Shown: piece by piece, positions 11,810 through 23,873 of the stretch | Position numbering within the stretch: the first letter of the stretch is position 1 | Layout: each line of letters opens with the position of its first letter | Source: Maratus speciosus | Taxonomy: Eukaryota; Arthropoda; Arachnida; Araneae; Salticidae | Reading direction: 5' to 3' | DNA: 64,000 bases | Assembly: GCA_963932465.1 (NCBI GenBank) | Contig: OZ010792.1 | Span: 190,553,556 to 190,617,555, forward strand | Translations under genes and position numbers: made by a program | The notes under the pieces: generated by a model | What the model was told of the DNA's origin: nothing | The model's input: the letters and a program-made list of their open reading frames with translations, nothing else | The model's database searches: none

Positions 11810-12010
11810 CAATTTTTGGTTACGTCTACCGGAGATTTGATATTTTTTTCTTTTTGTTAATCGAGTGATGGAATGAACTTAGGATGAGTTTCGTTTTCAA
11901 GAGTAATCATGTGATCGTTCCGAAGTTGTGATGTGAAAATAAATAAAGAAGCTGCGTCATTCAAACATCTATACTATTTGGTGAGTCTTTTTTGTTAATA
12001 TTATCTCATT

Positions 12011-12948
12011 ATGACTGAATTTAAAGACATTTTAGTTAGAAAACGAGTTTTAAAAGCTACTGTCACTAAACTAGAAAATAATATTATTAATTCGATAGAT
12101 GATGCTGATTCTAGTCAGCTTGCTTTATTTGAAAATAAAATCGAAAAATTAAATGAGGAATTGCATGAAATTTTTAAAGCAACTTTTTCACAATGTAAAG
12201 AAAAAGATGTAGATAATTTTGTTGATGAGCAACAATCTGTACAGGATAAACTTGACAATCTTTGGTTAAGTGTTAACCGAAAAAACTCAAAATTTACTTT
12301 AAATGAATCGAATCAAAATAATAGTCTTTCTAAATCTCAAATGCCAGAAGTAAAGCTCCCAAAATTGACACTTCCTACGTTTAGTGGTAATTTAGAAGAA
12401 TGGATATCATTTTATGATTTATTTAAAGCTAGTATGGATAATAATGAGAGTTTATCAGACTTTTAAAAATTGCAGTATTTGAAATCGGCATGTAAAAACA
12501 GTGCCCTTAAAATTATTCAGAGTCTTCCAATATCTGATTCAAACTATAAGACAGGTTTAGAATTATTAAAGGAGCGATATTCAGATAAGCGTGAGTTAAT
12601 TAATGCATTAATTAAGAGGTTAATTGGAATGCCTTGTATTTCGGATAATGCACAGTCTATTTTAGAGAGTGTAGATGTTATAAACGAATGTGTGCGTTCG
12701 TTAAGTGTGCTTAAACAAGACGTTAGTGGATTTTCGGAAGTAATGATTGTTTATGTAATTACTGATAAATTAGATAAAAATACGAGATATTGGTGGGAAA
12801 GAACATTAAAAAAGGAGGAGGTGGGAAATCTTGATAATTTATTATCTTTCTTGAAGGATCACGCTAGAACCCTTCAAAACAGCAAATCCCCAGTAAAGGA
12901 AATAAAGAAAGGTAAACTAACGACATTCCCAACAAACACTCAACTTAT
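12011..12948 (+). pseudogene. BEL/Pao gag, N-terminal portion (broken)
   Basis: The frame starts at ATG 12011 with a coiled-coil-like charged N-terminus, followed by the BEL gag phrase LPKLTLPTFSGNLEEW (around residue 117) typical of the DUF1759 gag domain. One in-frame TAA at 12464-12466 interrupts it; the same frame continues from 12467 with KLQYLKSACK-type gag sequence. Homology to gag stops near 12,945, where GGCC-rich inserted DNA begins. The zinc-knuckle part of gag reappears 22 kb away at 35.1 kb. In a live element this protein would form the particle core in the cytoplasm. Confidence 0.88.
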
Positions 12949-13281
12949 GGCCGAAAGGCGTATATGTCGCGGCCAAAAGGAGTTAAGGCCATTTGTAACC
13001 AAACAATGTTGTGCCGTAAATGACCCGCCGCTAGTTGCGGCAGCTATTGCCGAACCGCTAATGTTTCGGCATTGAGAAAACTGTTGCATTTACTTTGCCC
13101 GGCAACTCTTAAGGGGCAGTTTCGGGCAAAAATGTAATGAGACCTTGCTCAGCCTTGCTTTTTCTAGCACGCTGTTCCTTTTGCACTGAAGAAGAATCTC
13201 GCTAGTAGATTCGAAACAGCTGTTTGCTGCTTTTCATATATTATTTGTGCATTTTAAACGTTGGTTTTTCTGCTTTTTAAT

Positions 13282-13770
13282 AAAAATGTAATGGTCCGTC
13301 ATTGTCTAGAAAGTTGAGGGCTAATATCACCTAACCCGAATGTTTAATTAAAGAGAGGAAATGTATTTTTCTCTTCATTTCTTTCAAAGTAAGTTTAATT
13401 ATTTTAAATCTGGGTTTTAGTAAAAATGTAAATATGCCGTGAGATTTATATTTAAAGCAGTAAAATAGATCACATATTTTTATTTAGTTTGAAAATATTT
13501 TATAAAAATCAAAAATTGTCCCGAAAATGTACATGGGTGGTTTCCGGCAAAATTGTAATGGTCCGTCATCGTCTAGAAAGTAGAGGGCTAATATAGGTTA
13601 ACCCGAATATTTAATTAAAGAGAGGTAATGTATTTTTCTCTTCATTTCTTTCAATGTATGCTTAATTATTTTAAATCTTGGTTTTAGTAAAAATATAAAT
13701 ACGTCATGAGATTTATGTTTAAAGCAGTAAAATAGATTACACATTTTTATTTAGTTTAAAACTATTTTTC
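13282..13770. repeat. Two-copy 267-bp tandem duplication
   Basis: The phrase GTAATGGTCCGTCAT recurs at 13288 and 13555. Each is followed by the same AAAGAGAGG, TTTTTCTCTTCATTTCTTTC and AGCAGTAAAATAGAT segments. The copies are visibly diverged. No coding content. Confidence 0.85.
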
Positions 13771-15747
13771 TAAAAAATAAATTTTTAAATGTAAATAAAC
13801 CTTGTACTGAAAAGACTGCTGCTAAAATTTTATTCAGTATCATTTGAGACATTTTCAGTCTAAAGTACAATACTGAAAACACAATTTTCTGTGTAAAGAA
13901 AAATTATAATCTAAAATGTGACAAAATAAATAAATAAAATAGAATGTTTTGTGAATCAAAATGTTTAAAATATATATACTGCACACCTTAAATTCCTAAT
14001 TATAATGCATAAAACAAAAACAAGGTTTTATTTATTGTTAAAGGGTTTGACAAATGTTCCATGAAATCCTTATGGATTTTAAGAAGGGGGGGGGGGGTGG
14101 AGGGCAGGGAAAAGTAAACATTGCCCTTAAAATTGTCTATGTGCAAATATGGTTGTTTCAAAATGTTCTGTATAATAAGAAATTAAAGTCAAACGAACTA
14201 TTATTTTTTTTTCTCTGTGTGTGTGACTGTGACTAGTTGTCAGTTTCAAAAAATAAGTTATTTGACATTTTTCAAAACCCTAAAAGTAGATTTAAAAAAA
14301 AAATCCTAACAAATCCTAAAAAAAATAACAAATATTGCCTTTACCGGCCCGGTAAAGACCAAAGTTAGGAGAGCTAGAGAAAACGAAACGAGGTTTACCT
14401 TTTCCGACACATTGTTTTCCCCAGCGGGGATTTTCGTAGATATATTTAAAAATGTTTTCGCCTTTGTATTGAAAACTTCAGCTTTTAAAATTATTTTTAA
14501 ATTATATATGAAATTTTAGAGTTATAAAAATATTGAAAACTCAATTACATTAAAAGATAGTTTTTTAGAAAGGTGTGCAACATTTGATTTGTGGGGACTT
14601 CTAGGGATTTTATGAACTTGTGTACTTCTCAAGTGAAAGAATCGAATTGAATCGCTCCGTTCTGCCTCACGTCCCTCGCCGGCGACGTCATGTTTCTGAA
14701 GTAAAAAGCTTTATCATCAAGATAAAAGGTAAGATTATTTTTATATATTATTTCAATAAGTTTATTACAGTTAGTTAAAATTAGTTCTCATCACTCCACG
14801 GGACAGATTTGTATTTAAGCTAAAGCAATGCAATCACGTATCGATGAGTAGGCTTATCGTCATGAGTAGGCTTAAATGCGCTAAAGATGATGTTTTTAAA
14901 ATAGACAATTTTATTAAAGTCAAAAGAGTTATTAAAAGCTATTCTTTGTTAGATTATTTTTCTATGATAAACTAATTATGTACATAATGGGAGCAGCTTT
15001 ATATTTATATGTAATTTGTTTAGTATTTAAAAACGAAAACGCGCAGTTTCATTTCCTCCATACTATGTATATTACTAATTAGTACAATTAATATATCAAG
15101 CAGTTTCAGGAAATTCAACTTTTAAGAATTTCATTCTAATTCTCTACAATCAAAAACAATTAAACAAAAACATAATTTGAAGAACAAATTAAAAACAAAC
15201 ACAAACTTTATTTCCTGCATTGCTTAAGCCTGAGAAGGGATAGATATTAAGATATTTCATTCAATTAGTTCTACATTTAATGTTAAATTTTGTAACAAAT
15301 AAGTTAAGCCAATTGAAGATTAAAAATTATAAGTAAAATTCATACAATATGATACTTAAAACACCCTAAAAAATTAGATTCCATTCAAATAAAATTGAAA
15401 TAAATCTTAAACTTCTACCATTTTTAATTGAAAATATTTGAATTGCAGATTTTGTATTATGTTTATGACAATTGTACATAAAATTTCCTAGTTTTACATT
15501 TGAAGTTGGAATTTTTAAATATACATTCAATAATGATGTGGGACATTATTTACCTAGAACAACTGTTGAAAATTAAACTGCACAACAGGTTAGGGAATGA
15601 AAAATCAGACAATCTTACATTCATGCCAATTCTGTAAAATTCTTTATTTTTCATATAAAAATGTGTTATTTAAAAGTGTTTGTTTATACATTATTTTACT
15701 GTGCAGCCCAGTAAATAAATGAATTTGTACATATTTATACTAGCATC
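13771..15747. other. Unassigned part of the 22-kb block
   Basis: AT-rich DNA with a G run near 14086-14098, and a short GC-rich patch near 14345-14420 (TTTACCGGCCCGGTAAA palindrome, 14340s). No gene or known repeat family recognised. Confidence 0.4.
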
Positions 15748-17616
15748 CAGGGGTGCAGAAAATGTTTCTACTCCCAACATTTCCCCCAATCCACATGATA
15801 ATTTCCCCAAAATTTTACGGTATGTTGTAGGAGGTAAATGCTGTATTATCGTAAGTTCCAATATTTCTCAACTTATGCGCGAGTATATATAACAGGGGTG
15901 GTTCTGAGTGAAAAGGAAACATTCTGAAATTCACAGCAAATTTTCTGAAAGGTTAGAGCACAGTGGGGGAAAATGGGGGGGGGGGGGATCCACTCCCAGC
16001 ACTAACTATGTTTTTTTTTCGCGGCCGTTTGATGAAATTTGCGATCTTCTGACGAAATTAGCGCTTTTTTCGCTTAAATTCGTGGTTGTTTTGCGATCGT
16101 TTGACGAAATTTCGGGTTTTTTTGCGATCTTTTGGTAAAATTTGCGTTTTTTTCACGATCGTTCGACGAAATCTGCGTTTTTTTTTCCCGAAGAGTTTTG
16201 CGGTTATTTCGTCCCTTTTGACGAAATACGCGGATGTTTCGCGATCTTTTGACGAAATATGCGAGTTTTTTTCACGTTATTTTGATGAAATTCGTGATTA
16301 TTTTGCTATGTTTTGACGAAAATCTTGGTTATTTTGTCCCTTTTGATGAAATTTGCGGTTTTTTCGCGATCTTTTGACAAATTCGCAGTTTTTTGCGATC
16401 GTTTGACGAAATTTGTGATTGTTTCGTGATCTTTTGACGAAATTGTGGTTGTTTTGTGATCTTTTGACAAAATGTTCGTTTATTTCGCCTTCCTTTTAGC
16501 GAGTTTTGCGGTTATTTTGCCCTACTATGAAATATGCGGTTGTTTCGCGATCTTTGATGAAATTTGCGTTTATTTCGCGATCTTTTGACCAAATGTGCGT
16601 TTTTTCGTGATTTTTTTGACGAAATTTGCATTCATTTTGCGAACATTTGATGAAATTTCTGAGTTTTTTTCGCGTTCCATTGACGAAATTCGCTGTTATT
16701 TCGCCATGTTTTGACGAAAATCGTGGTCATTTCGCCCCTTTAGACAAAATTCGCGGTTGTTTCACGCTCTTTGACGAAACTCGCAGCTGTTTTGAGATCG
16801 TTTGACGAAATTTGCAGTTGTTTCGCAAACTTTTGATGAAATTTGCGTTCTTTTGACGAAATTCACGGTTGTTTTGTGATCGTTTGGCGAAATTTGTTCT
16901 TTTTTCGCGATCTATTGATGACGTGCGGTTTTTTGCGATCTTTTCACAAAATTTGCCTTCATTTCGCGATCTTTTGACGAAATTTGCATTCATTTCGCGA
17001 ACATTTGGCGAAATTTCCGGATTTTTTTTGCGTTCCTTTGACGAAATTCGCTGTTATTTCACCGCGTTTTGACGAAAGTCGTGGTCATTTCTCCGCTTTA
17101 GATAAAATTCGCGGTTGTTTCACGCTCTTTTGACGAAATTCAGTTGTTTTGCAATCGTTTGATGAAATTTGCGGTTATTTCGCGATCTTTTGACGAAATT
17201 TGTTCTTATTTTGCGATCTTATGACAAAATTTGCGATTATTTTGTAATCTTATGATGAAATTTGCGGTTATTTTGCGATCTTATGACAAAATTCGCGTTT
17301 TTTCCGTAATTCTTTGACAAAATTCGCAGTATTTTTATGTCCGAATTTTCAGATTAATGAACGATTTTTTTTAATTTTCGGAACTGCATGCCTTAATTTT
17401 TTGGAAAATTCGGAACAGAATCACCCGATATACGGTACATATTATTCTGAAATCGATTTTGTGAATTTCACCATACGGATCTTTTTATTTATAGTGAAAT
17501 TTTTCTATCTCAGGAAATTATCGAATTTGTAGTTAAAATCGAAATCAGTTGTATTATGTTTCTGCAAAATTTCTCCCGATCCTAGGTCGCCGGATCGGAC
17601 ATATTCTGCACCCCTG
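15748..17616. mobile_element. hAT-like non-autonomous element filled with a 31-bp satellite
   Basis: The ends are CAGGGGTGCAGAAAATGT and ACATATTCTGCACCCCTG, an inverted repeat of about 18 bp with one mismatch and the CAGGGGTG start common in hAT elements. The 8-bp sequence CTAGCATC flanks both sides exactly (15740-15747 and 17617-17624), matching the hAT 8-bp target duplication. Inside, 16015-17340 is a tandem array with a period near 31 bp. No transposase is encoded. A second member with the same array and the same post-array segment is at 23874-26184. Confidence 0.88.
16015..17340. repeat. 31-bp satellite array (TTTTGACGAAATTTGCGG type)
   Basis: About 40 units carry the core TTTTGACGAAATTTGCGG followed by TTATTTCGCGATC. 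Spacing measured at the well-preserved end (17222, 17252, 17283) is about 31 bp. Units differ mainly by C-to-T type changes at CG sites. The open frames across it are repeat artefacts. Confidence 0.93.
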
Positions 17617-17886
17617 CTAGCATCTAGCATGCATATCTCAATGCTGATTTTAAAGTCTAATTTTCTAAAAATGTCTGTGCGTATGTTGAAATGATTTTAA
17701 ATACTCCTTTAAGTTCTGTAAAACTTGAAAGAATTTTTTCATCTTTTGCATTCATCTATTCTAAGTTGAGAAACCATTTGCAGCAACCTAATCCTACTGC
17801 TAAAAAACTTTTGTTTTGTTACACCAGGTTGCAAGAAAAATAAGGATTTTAATGAAATTTTTAAATACAGTTATTATTGTGTATTA

Positions 17887-18593
17887 CAGTAGACTCTCTC
17901 AAATCCGCACAGATTGAAACCACAGGTTGTGTGGATTTTAGAATTTTACATATTTCTGGTCATGCTTTGTTTACATTTTTAAGCAGTAGTTTGAATGTAA
18001 TAATGCAATCAAAATTGTAATGAATGCTTACAATGTAGTAAAATATGAAAATATTTAAGTAAAGTAATAAATTAAGATAATTTTAAAAATGATTAAATTA
18101 TTAAGAGCAGAGGTCAAGTAAATAATTAATAGTATATAATTAAATATGCATAATATATATCAGATACATTTTTCTTGAATTATTAGAATGAAACTTACCT
18201 CATAAAGGTACCCTACTAATTCACATCAAAATAACAAGGAAGTTTTATTTCAGGTTTAGCCAGACTTAATAACTGAAAAAGCTTGATTAATACATAAATA
18301 TATCTGGTAAAAATATTGCAATTACTTGTGATATCAGCAATACCTTGATATATAAATATATTTTTTTTTTCTTTTTTCAGAAATAAATTTATACTTCCAT
18401 CATAAAAAAGCATGAGTTCAGTCATATTAACTAGAATTACATATTAAAATATGTACAGAATGATATAAAAATAAAAGTGTGTAATTTTGTCCCTACATCT
18501 GAATTGAAAGTTTCATTGTTTACATCTGCAATGATGTGTGTATTTTAGGCATTTGTGGGTTTTTTAGGGTTGCAGATTTAAGTGAGTCTACTA
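17887..18593. mobile_element. pogo/Tigger-like MITE
   Basis: The left end CAGTAGACTCTCTCAAATCC and the reversed right end (AGTAGACTCACTTAAATCTG) form an inverted terminus of the pogo/Tigger style. TA precedes the left end; the right flank is degraded. The interior is AT-rich with no transposase. Confidence 0.65.
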
Positions 18594-18937
18594 CTTACCT
18601 TAATAAAATTGATGTAAATTAAAAGCACCGTCTTTTATTAGTTTCATTCTGCCTGCACTCTAAATTAAAATGTCTGAAATTCAGACACTTAAGTGTCTGA
18701 AATGGAGTGTTCAATTTTCAGACATTTTAAAATGTCTGAATTTTTTCAGACACTTTTTGCGTCTGAATTTCAGACACTTCAAACGTCTGAATCGCATCCA
18801 TTTTTTTGTAAGCATCATACGTAGCCATGTTTGACCACGTTGAATCCTGGAAAAATATTTGGCTGTGGTCCTGCCCCCCCCCAATACAGCCTGATTTTTT
18901 TGGTGCTCTCAGTTTTGGTATACACTTTTCGTTACGT

Positions 18938-19135
18938 TGATAATTTAAATCTTTTACGACATTGTACTGATTATAATCAATATCTTGAACTTCAGGAGTA
19001 GAACAAGATTAAAAAACAAAAAATATTTATCTAAATATTAGATTTTTTAAAATTTATTTTGTTTTTAACCTTATTTTACTTTAAAAGTTCAAAATATTGA
19101 TTATAATCAGTACAATTTCGAAACAGATTTAAAAT
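18938..19135. repeat. Inverted repeat, arms about 75-85 bp
   Basis: The segment with GTACTGATTATAATCAATAT (near 18965) is the reverse complement, imperfectly, of the ATTGATTATAATCAGTAC segment near 19095. The right-arm sequence recurs in direct orientation near 19.51 and 19.80 kb. Confidence 0.7.
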
Positions 19136-19498
19136 ATAAGCTTTACAAATATTGCACATCAAATTTGGGGGCACTACAGTCGTAGGGGGACGGGGCACTT
19201 CCCAGTTTGCCCTTCCTTTAATCAAGAAGTACTTTTGCAAAAAACGCAACCCTGCATTATAGTTGTCTAAATTGAGATGTCCGGTATTCGGGAGTATCCG
19301 TTGTGGAGGTTAATGGACATTCTCGAATAGCGAACACCTCTATTTAAGGAATACTTTTTTAATCAGCAGACATACATATTTGTATATTTTTACCTCAAAA
19401 AAGTAGACATCTTCAATTATCGGACAAATTCCGCGGTCCCGAAGTGTTCGCTATTAAGGGCTTTTAAGGTACATAGATAAATATATATATATATTTTA

Positions 19499-20065
19499 TA
19501 ATCTTGTCCTACTCTAAAAGTTCAAAATATTTATTATACTCGGTTGAATGTGGAAAAAGATTTAAAATATCAGATGTACGAAAATTGCAAAAATCCCGCC
19601 CCCCCCCCCCAAAAAAAAAAAATGAAAATATAAAAAAATATATTGCCACATAGGCAATTTTACATATACATCACTTGATAATCACAACAGCCATTTAACT
19701 ATGAATAATGAAAATAAATAAATAAATATTCTACTTTAATAACATTGGGGAAAAAATGACTTTGGTATTTTGTTAAATATATTTGCGTTTTTAAACTTGT
19801 CCTACTCTAAAAGTTCAAAACTTTCATTATAATCAGTGCAAGATTTAAGATATCAGCTTTACAAAAATTCATGCAAAATCCCCACCCCCCCCCAAAAAAA
19901 AATGAAAATACTTATTTAAAAATTATGTTTTTAAAAAATTTATATTTCCACATGGGCAAGTTTTTATGTAGATCAGAGGGTACTCACAAAAGCTATTCAA
20001 CTATCAATAAAAACAAATAAGTACATATTCTATATTAAAAACATGAGGAAAAAATAACTTATGAT
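19499..20065. repeat. Two-copy tandem repeat, about 298 bp
   Basis: CTTGTCCTACTCTAAAAGTT starts each unit (about 19503 and 19796). Each unit then has a CCCC...AAAAAAAATGAAAATA junction and a CCACAT(A/G)GGCAA segment. Copies are diverged and non-coding. Confidence 0.8.
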
Positions 20066-21478
20066 TTCCAAACTTCTTTCGTCTTAAATATATACAGTAA
20101 CATCTGTCATTTTTGTATTTTTCGTATAAGTGCATATAAATAAAGTTACCACAATTTTAAATACGAAATCTAGTTATAGGTTTTTACTTTTTCCCATTAT
20201 AAATTTCAAATTACTTTTTTATTAAAAATAATAAAAAAATCAGTATTAGAGTTGATTGCAAATCAAATACATATGTATATTTTTACAGGCAGCTTCATAT
20301 AATAGACCAGTCTCATTTACTTTATTTATCTTTTTTTAATCTGCGGTTTTATGCCAGGAAGTAAGAAAGCATTAGGTCATCTTTCAAAGTTTTTTTTTTT
20401 TCTTTACTTCCTTGTGGCCGTCATTTACTGCCAGATAAAAATTATCCATTGAAACTAAGAACTGACATTGAATATATAATTCGTAATAAAAAAGAACGTC
20501 ATAAGTTTAAAAATATATACTTCTAGAATTAGTGGCGTTTTTTGCGAACAGATTCAAAACTAATTAAATTTCATGCAGGATTTTGTTTAGTACAATAAAT
20601 AAAATCATAAAATACACTAATTTTACTACTATAAAGAAACTTACTTGAGTTGCTGCAAGAGGTAAGAAATATTCCTCGATTTGAAATTTTAAAAACTACC
20701 ACAACCACAGTGAGGGAGAAAGACTTTCATCAGTTTAAAGGTAATCCCATAATACATCCGACTAGCCATATTTAAAGAATGAGATGTTTCATCCTAAAAA
20801 CAGGACCCGCCAGACAAAAGTTTCTTTTTTTTTTGCCAGCTTCGACAGGACGAAGATGAATAACACAATATTATTGATATAAATTGATACGAGTTAACAC
20901 TAAGCCCACTGCACACGCTTTGTAGAATTTCCGGGTGTAATCTTCAACCGTCGTCTACTTCTGTTCTGTGTCTATCCCGCCCTTGTATCGACGACAGCTT
21001 CTAAGAGACATTTGATGTCGAGCACACACGTCAGATGTATGTATTCAATAAATAAATACTCCAAGTTAATACGAATTAAAATCACAGTACTTCACATTTC
21101 GCAAAAAACGAATTAAAATACACGCGTACATAAAAACAAACTTTGTTTGAATTACAACGTATACCACTTCGAACGAAGACATCTAAAACGCATGCGCAAC
21201 TGGGAGTGCCAGTGCCCCCTGGTGGTTATTGCGTCGGAAGAATCAAAACGTCTTAAATTAAGACACGTTTAAAGCAATGAAGTGTCTTAAAATAAGACGT
21301 TTGCGGATATTTTAGACATTATTCTCAGTTCGTTTACACCATGGTCATAGTAAGACGCTTATGTATCTTAAATTAAGACATCTATAGTGTCTTAATTTTC
21401 AGATTAAGACACTTAAGTGTCTAAAATTCTTTTTCAGTCACATATGTGTCTAAATTTAAGACGCTTCTATTTGCAGTG

Positions 21479-22409
21479 TGCTGTTGGTAAATGATCTAGA
21501 TACTATTTACTACTAGTTTCAGAAGTTTAATTAATTTAAAAAATATGCTAGTTAAATTGAAATAACTTTTAATTTTGTATAGTTTGGACAAAATTTCTTT
21601 TCTCGAAGCAGTCAATCATTGAAAAGCTTTAGACAGGTGTGCGATTTTGGCAAAAATAGCAGTTTCTTCCGCTTGGAAGAAACCTATTTCTTCCACTTTG
21701 CAAGAAACTTGCTTGAAATTTGAAGAAAATTTTGGTTTTTTCCATTTTGGAAGAAATTTGCCAATCCATAAATCCAAATTTAATATGAATTAGCTGTAAA
21801 CCACCTTTTTTAAAAGTAGTGTCTTTTTTTAAGTGGTCAAAACTCAAAACCAAAAAAAAGCCAGCCGGATTTCTGGGGCTTGGCTAAAAGCTGGCAACCC
21901 GGCTTTGGAAAGAGAATATTTTAATACTTCTATCTTCCCCTTTTTCTTTAACAGTGAATGTTCAGTTTGTTAACTTCCCTCATTACTTATATTACTTTAC
22001 TCCTTATAAAATGTTTTGTTTTGTGAATAGAAAATTTGTTCTTGCGAGTTGCTATGTTCTACTAACATAATTGAATTGCATAACAAACTTTTATTTTCAT
22101 GAATTTTAGGGGAGTGCAATGATTTTAAATCAATTCAGAGAGGGTTGTGCACCTTACTCAGCTCTTTTGGCATTCAAGCAAAGGTAAATATACTTGTCAA
22201 TTTTCTATATTTATAATGTCACTAGAATTTTTTGCATGTAAAAATGGAAATGCACTGTCACTATTGTATTATATCGTAGGCGAACAAGGGTGGAGAAATT
22301 CATCATTTTAGTTGCCACTGGTGCATAATGATCAGTAAATGAATTTTCTGACAGGATGAGTGAATTTTTAGTTAATCTTTGAAAACTGCAACCTATAGAG
22401 ATATGCCAA

Positions 22410-22446
<37 letters not shown>

Positions 22447-22975
22447 AGTTAACTATATTTTGCAACTTTCCAAATTACTGCGATGTAAACATGTAACTAA
22501 GTTTTATCCTATATTAAACTTTCCTCTGTTATATATATTTCTTAATTTTATAGAAAAATAGAAATGCATTGTAGTAACAGTAATTATTTTTGCAGCCGCA
22601 TAAATTTTGACATAACAATTTTCAACTGTATGTTGCATCTTGCTGGCTGGTAAGATTTACTAGAAATTCCACACGCCTGGCTATTGGTGAACTTTGGAAC
22701 TCTTTACCATGTTTGCTGAATTTAAATGTACACTTTTTGACCATTTTTTACACTTATACAGTTAGAATACTTATTCTTTACACTCTTTTCAAAAGTTTCT
22801 CTCAAACTTTCATTTTTCTTTCCTTAAATTATAAATTACTTTAAAGTTGCTTTAAATAAGGATAAATATATTAAAATACTAAAATGTAGATGGAATATTT
22901 ATTATTGTAATAGTAACGAGTTCAGTTTCATTGTCAAAACACAAAGCTATGTTTATGAATGTTACAATATTTTTT
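21479..22975. other. Unassigned AT-rich part of the block
   Basis: It contains short palindromic TTCTTCC/GGAAGAA repeats at about 21660-21770 and a run of about 33 T at 22411-22443. No gene or known family recognised. Confidence 0.4.
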
Positions 22976-23460
22976 TGTGAGGTATTCAGCTATAAGTATG
23001 CAAAATTTCACTCCTCCAACCTAATTAGGGTTCACTTAGAAAGAATTGTTTAAATTACACACGTGGGAGCCCAAAGGGTTAAATGTACGACTTTTTCAAA
23101 ATTTTATGATTTGTAGTTTGATGTGAGATATTCACCTATAAGTATGCAAAATTTCACTCCTCCAACCTAATTAGGGTTCACTTAGAAAGAATTGTTTAAA
23201 ATACACATGCGGGAGCCCAAAGGGTTAAATGTACGACTTTTTCAAAATTTTATAATCTGTCGTATAATGTGAGGTGTTCAGCTATAAGTACCCAAAATTT
23301 CATGTCTCCAACATAATTAGGAGCTCACTTAGAAAGAATTGTTTAAAATACACATGCGGGAGCCCAAAGGGTTAAATGTATGACTTTTTCAAAATTTTAT
23401 GATTTGTCGTATGATGTGAGGTGTTCAGCTATAAGTACCCAAAATTTCATGTCTCCAACA
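22976..23460. repeat. 146-bp tandem repeat, about 3.3 copies
   Basis: TATAAGTA recurs at 22991, 23137, 23283 and 23430, a period of 146-147 bp. Each unit includes GGGAGCCCAAAGGGTTAAAT and TTCACTTAGAAAGAATTGTT-like text. Similarity between adjacent units is high. Confidence 0.92.
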
Positions 23461-23560
23461 TCTATAGTTTCTGAGAACGGGCTCTGTGACGGACAGACAG
23501 ACAGACAGAGGAGCGAGACGAATGGGGTTTCGTGAGATGAACGAAACCCTAAAAATATGA
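23461..23560 (+). mobile_element. Retroposon- or Helitron-like 3' terminus with GACA repeat and hairpin
   Basis: After the tandem array come (GACA)n and the hairpin GGGTTTCGT...ACGAAACCC followed by TAAAAA. A GACAGACAGAC tract followed by AACCCTAAAAA resembles the tails of arthropod RTE-type retroposons and their SINEs; the hairpin plus CTAA would also fit a Helitron-like end. The element's start was not determined; the 146-bp array may be its body. Confidence 0.4.
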
Positions 23561-23873
23561 AAGGGGAGAAAAAAGCTAAATTGCATGTTTGATATATAAT
23601 ATTACCGCTTTTTACCTGTGATTCCCAATTTTACCAAGTATTTCTTAAAATCTTTCACAAGATGATGTTCTGATACTATTAGGGAATTTTCCTCTTGTGT
23701 GTATGTGCAGTAATTAGTGTTAGCTCTAGAATAAAAGGGCAGCAATGCAGGAATATCTCTATTACTAGAAAGTAACTAACACTGTCACCACTGCTATTTT
23801 TTGTGACCAGGGGTCTTTTTTCGTTAATATTAAGAAAAATGCTGCATGCAAAAATATGGAAATCGGTCGTATT

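Larger units (their letters stand above)
18656..21478. mobile_element. 2.8-kb CACT-ended element with palindromic subterminal repeats
   Basis: The left end reads CACTCTAAATTAAAATGTCT and the right end, reversed, CACTGCAAATAGAAGCGTCT (14 of 20 identical). TG flanks both sides (18654-18655 and 21479-21480). Both ends are packed with palindromes built on AGACACTTAAGTGTCT; that exact 16-mer occurs at 18683-18698 and 21407-21422. Left-end units read GTCTGA, right-end units GTCTTAA. The interior has an inverted repeat (18938-19135) and a 298-bp tandem duplication, but no transposase frame. Confidence 0.65.

Noticed and set aside
11810..11850. Primer-binding site of the BEL element
   Set aside because: No stretch after the 5' LTR could be matched confidently to a specific tRNA 3' end from memory.
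16015..17340. CRISPR-like regular repeats, and several open frames of repeated FRDL/FDEI-type peptides
   Set aside because: Units are contiguous with no unique spacers and the genome is eukaryotic; the frames exist because the satellite unit lacks stops.
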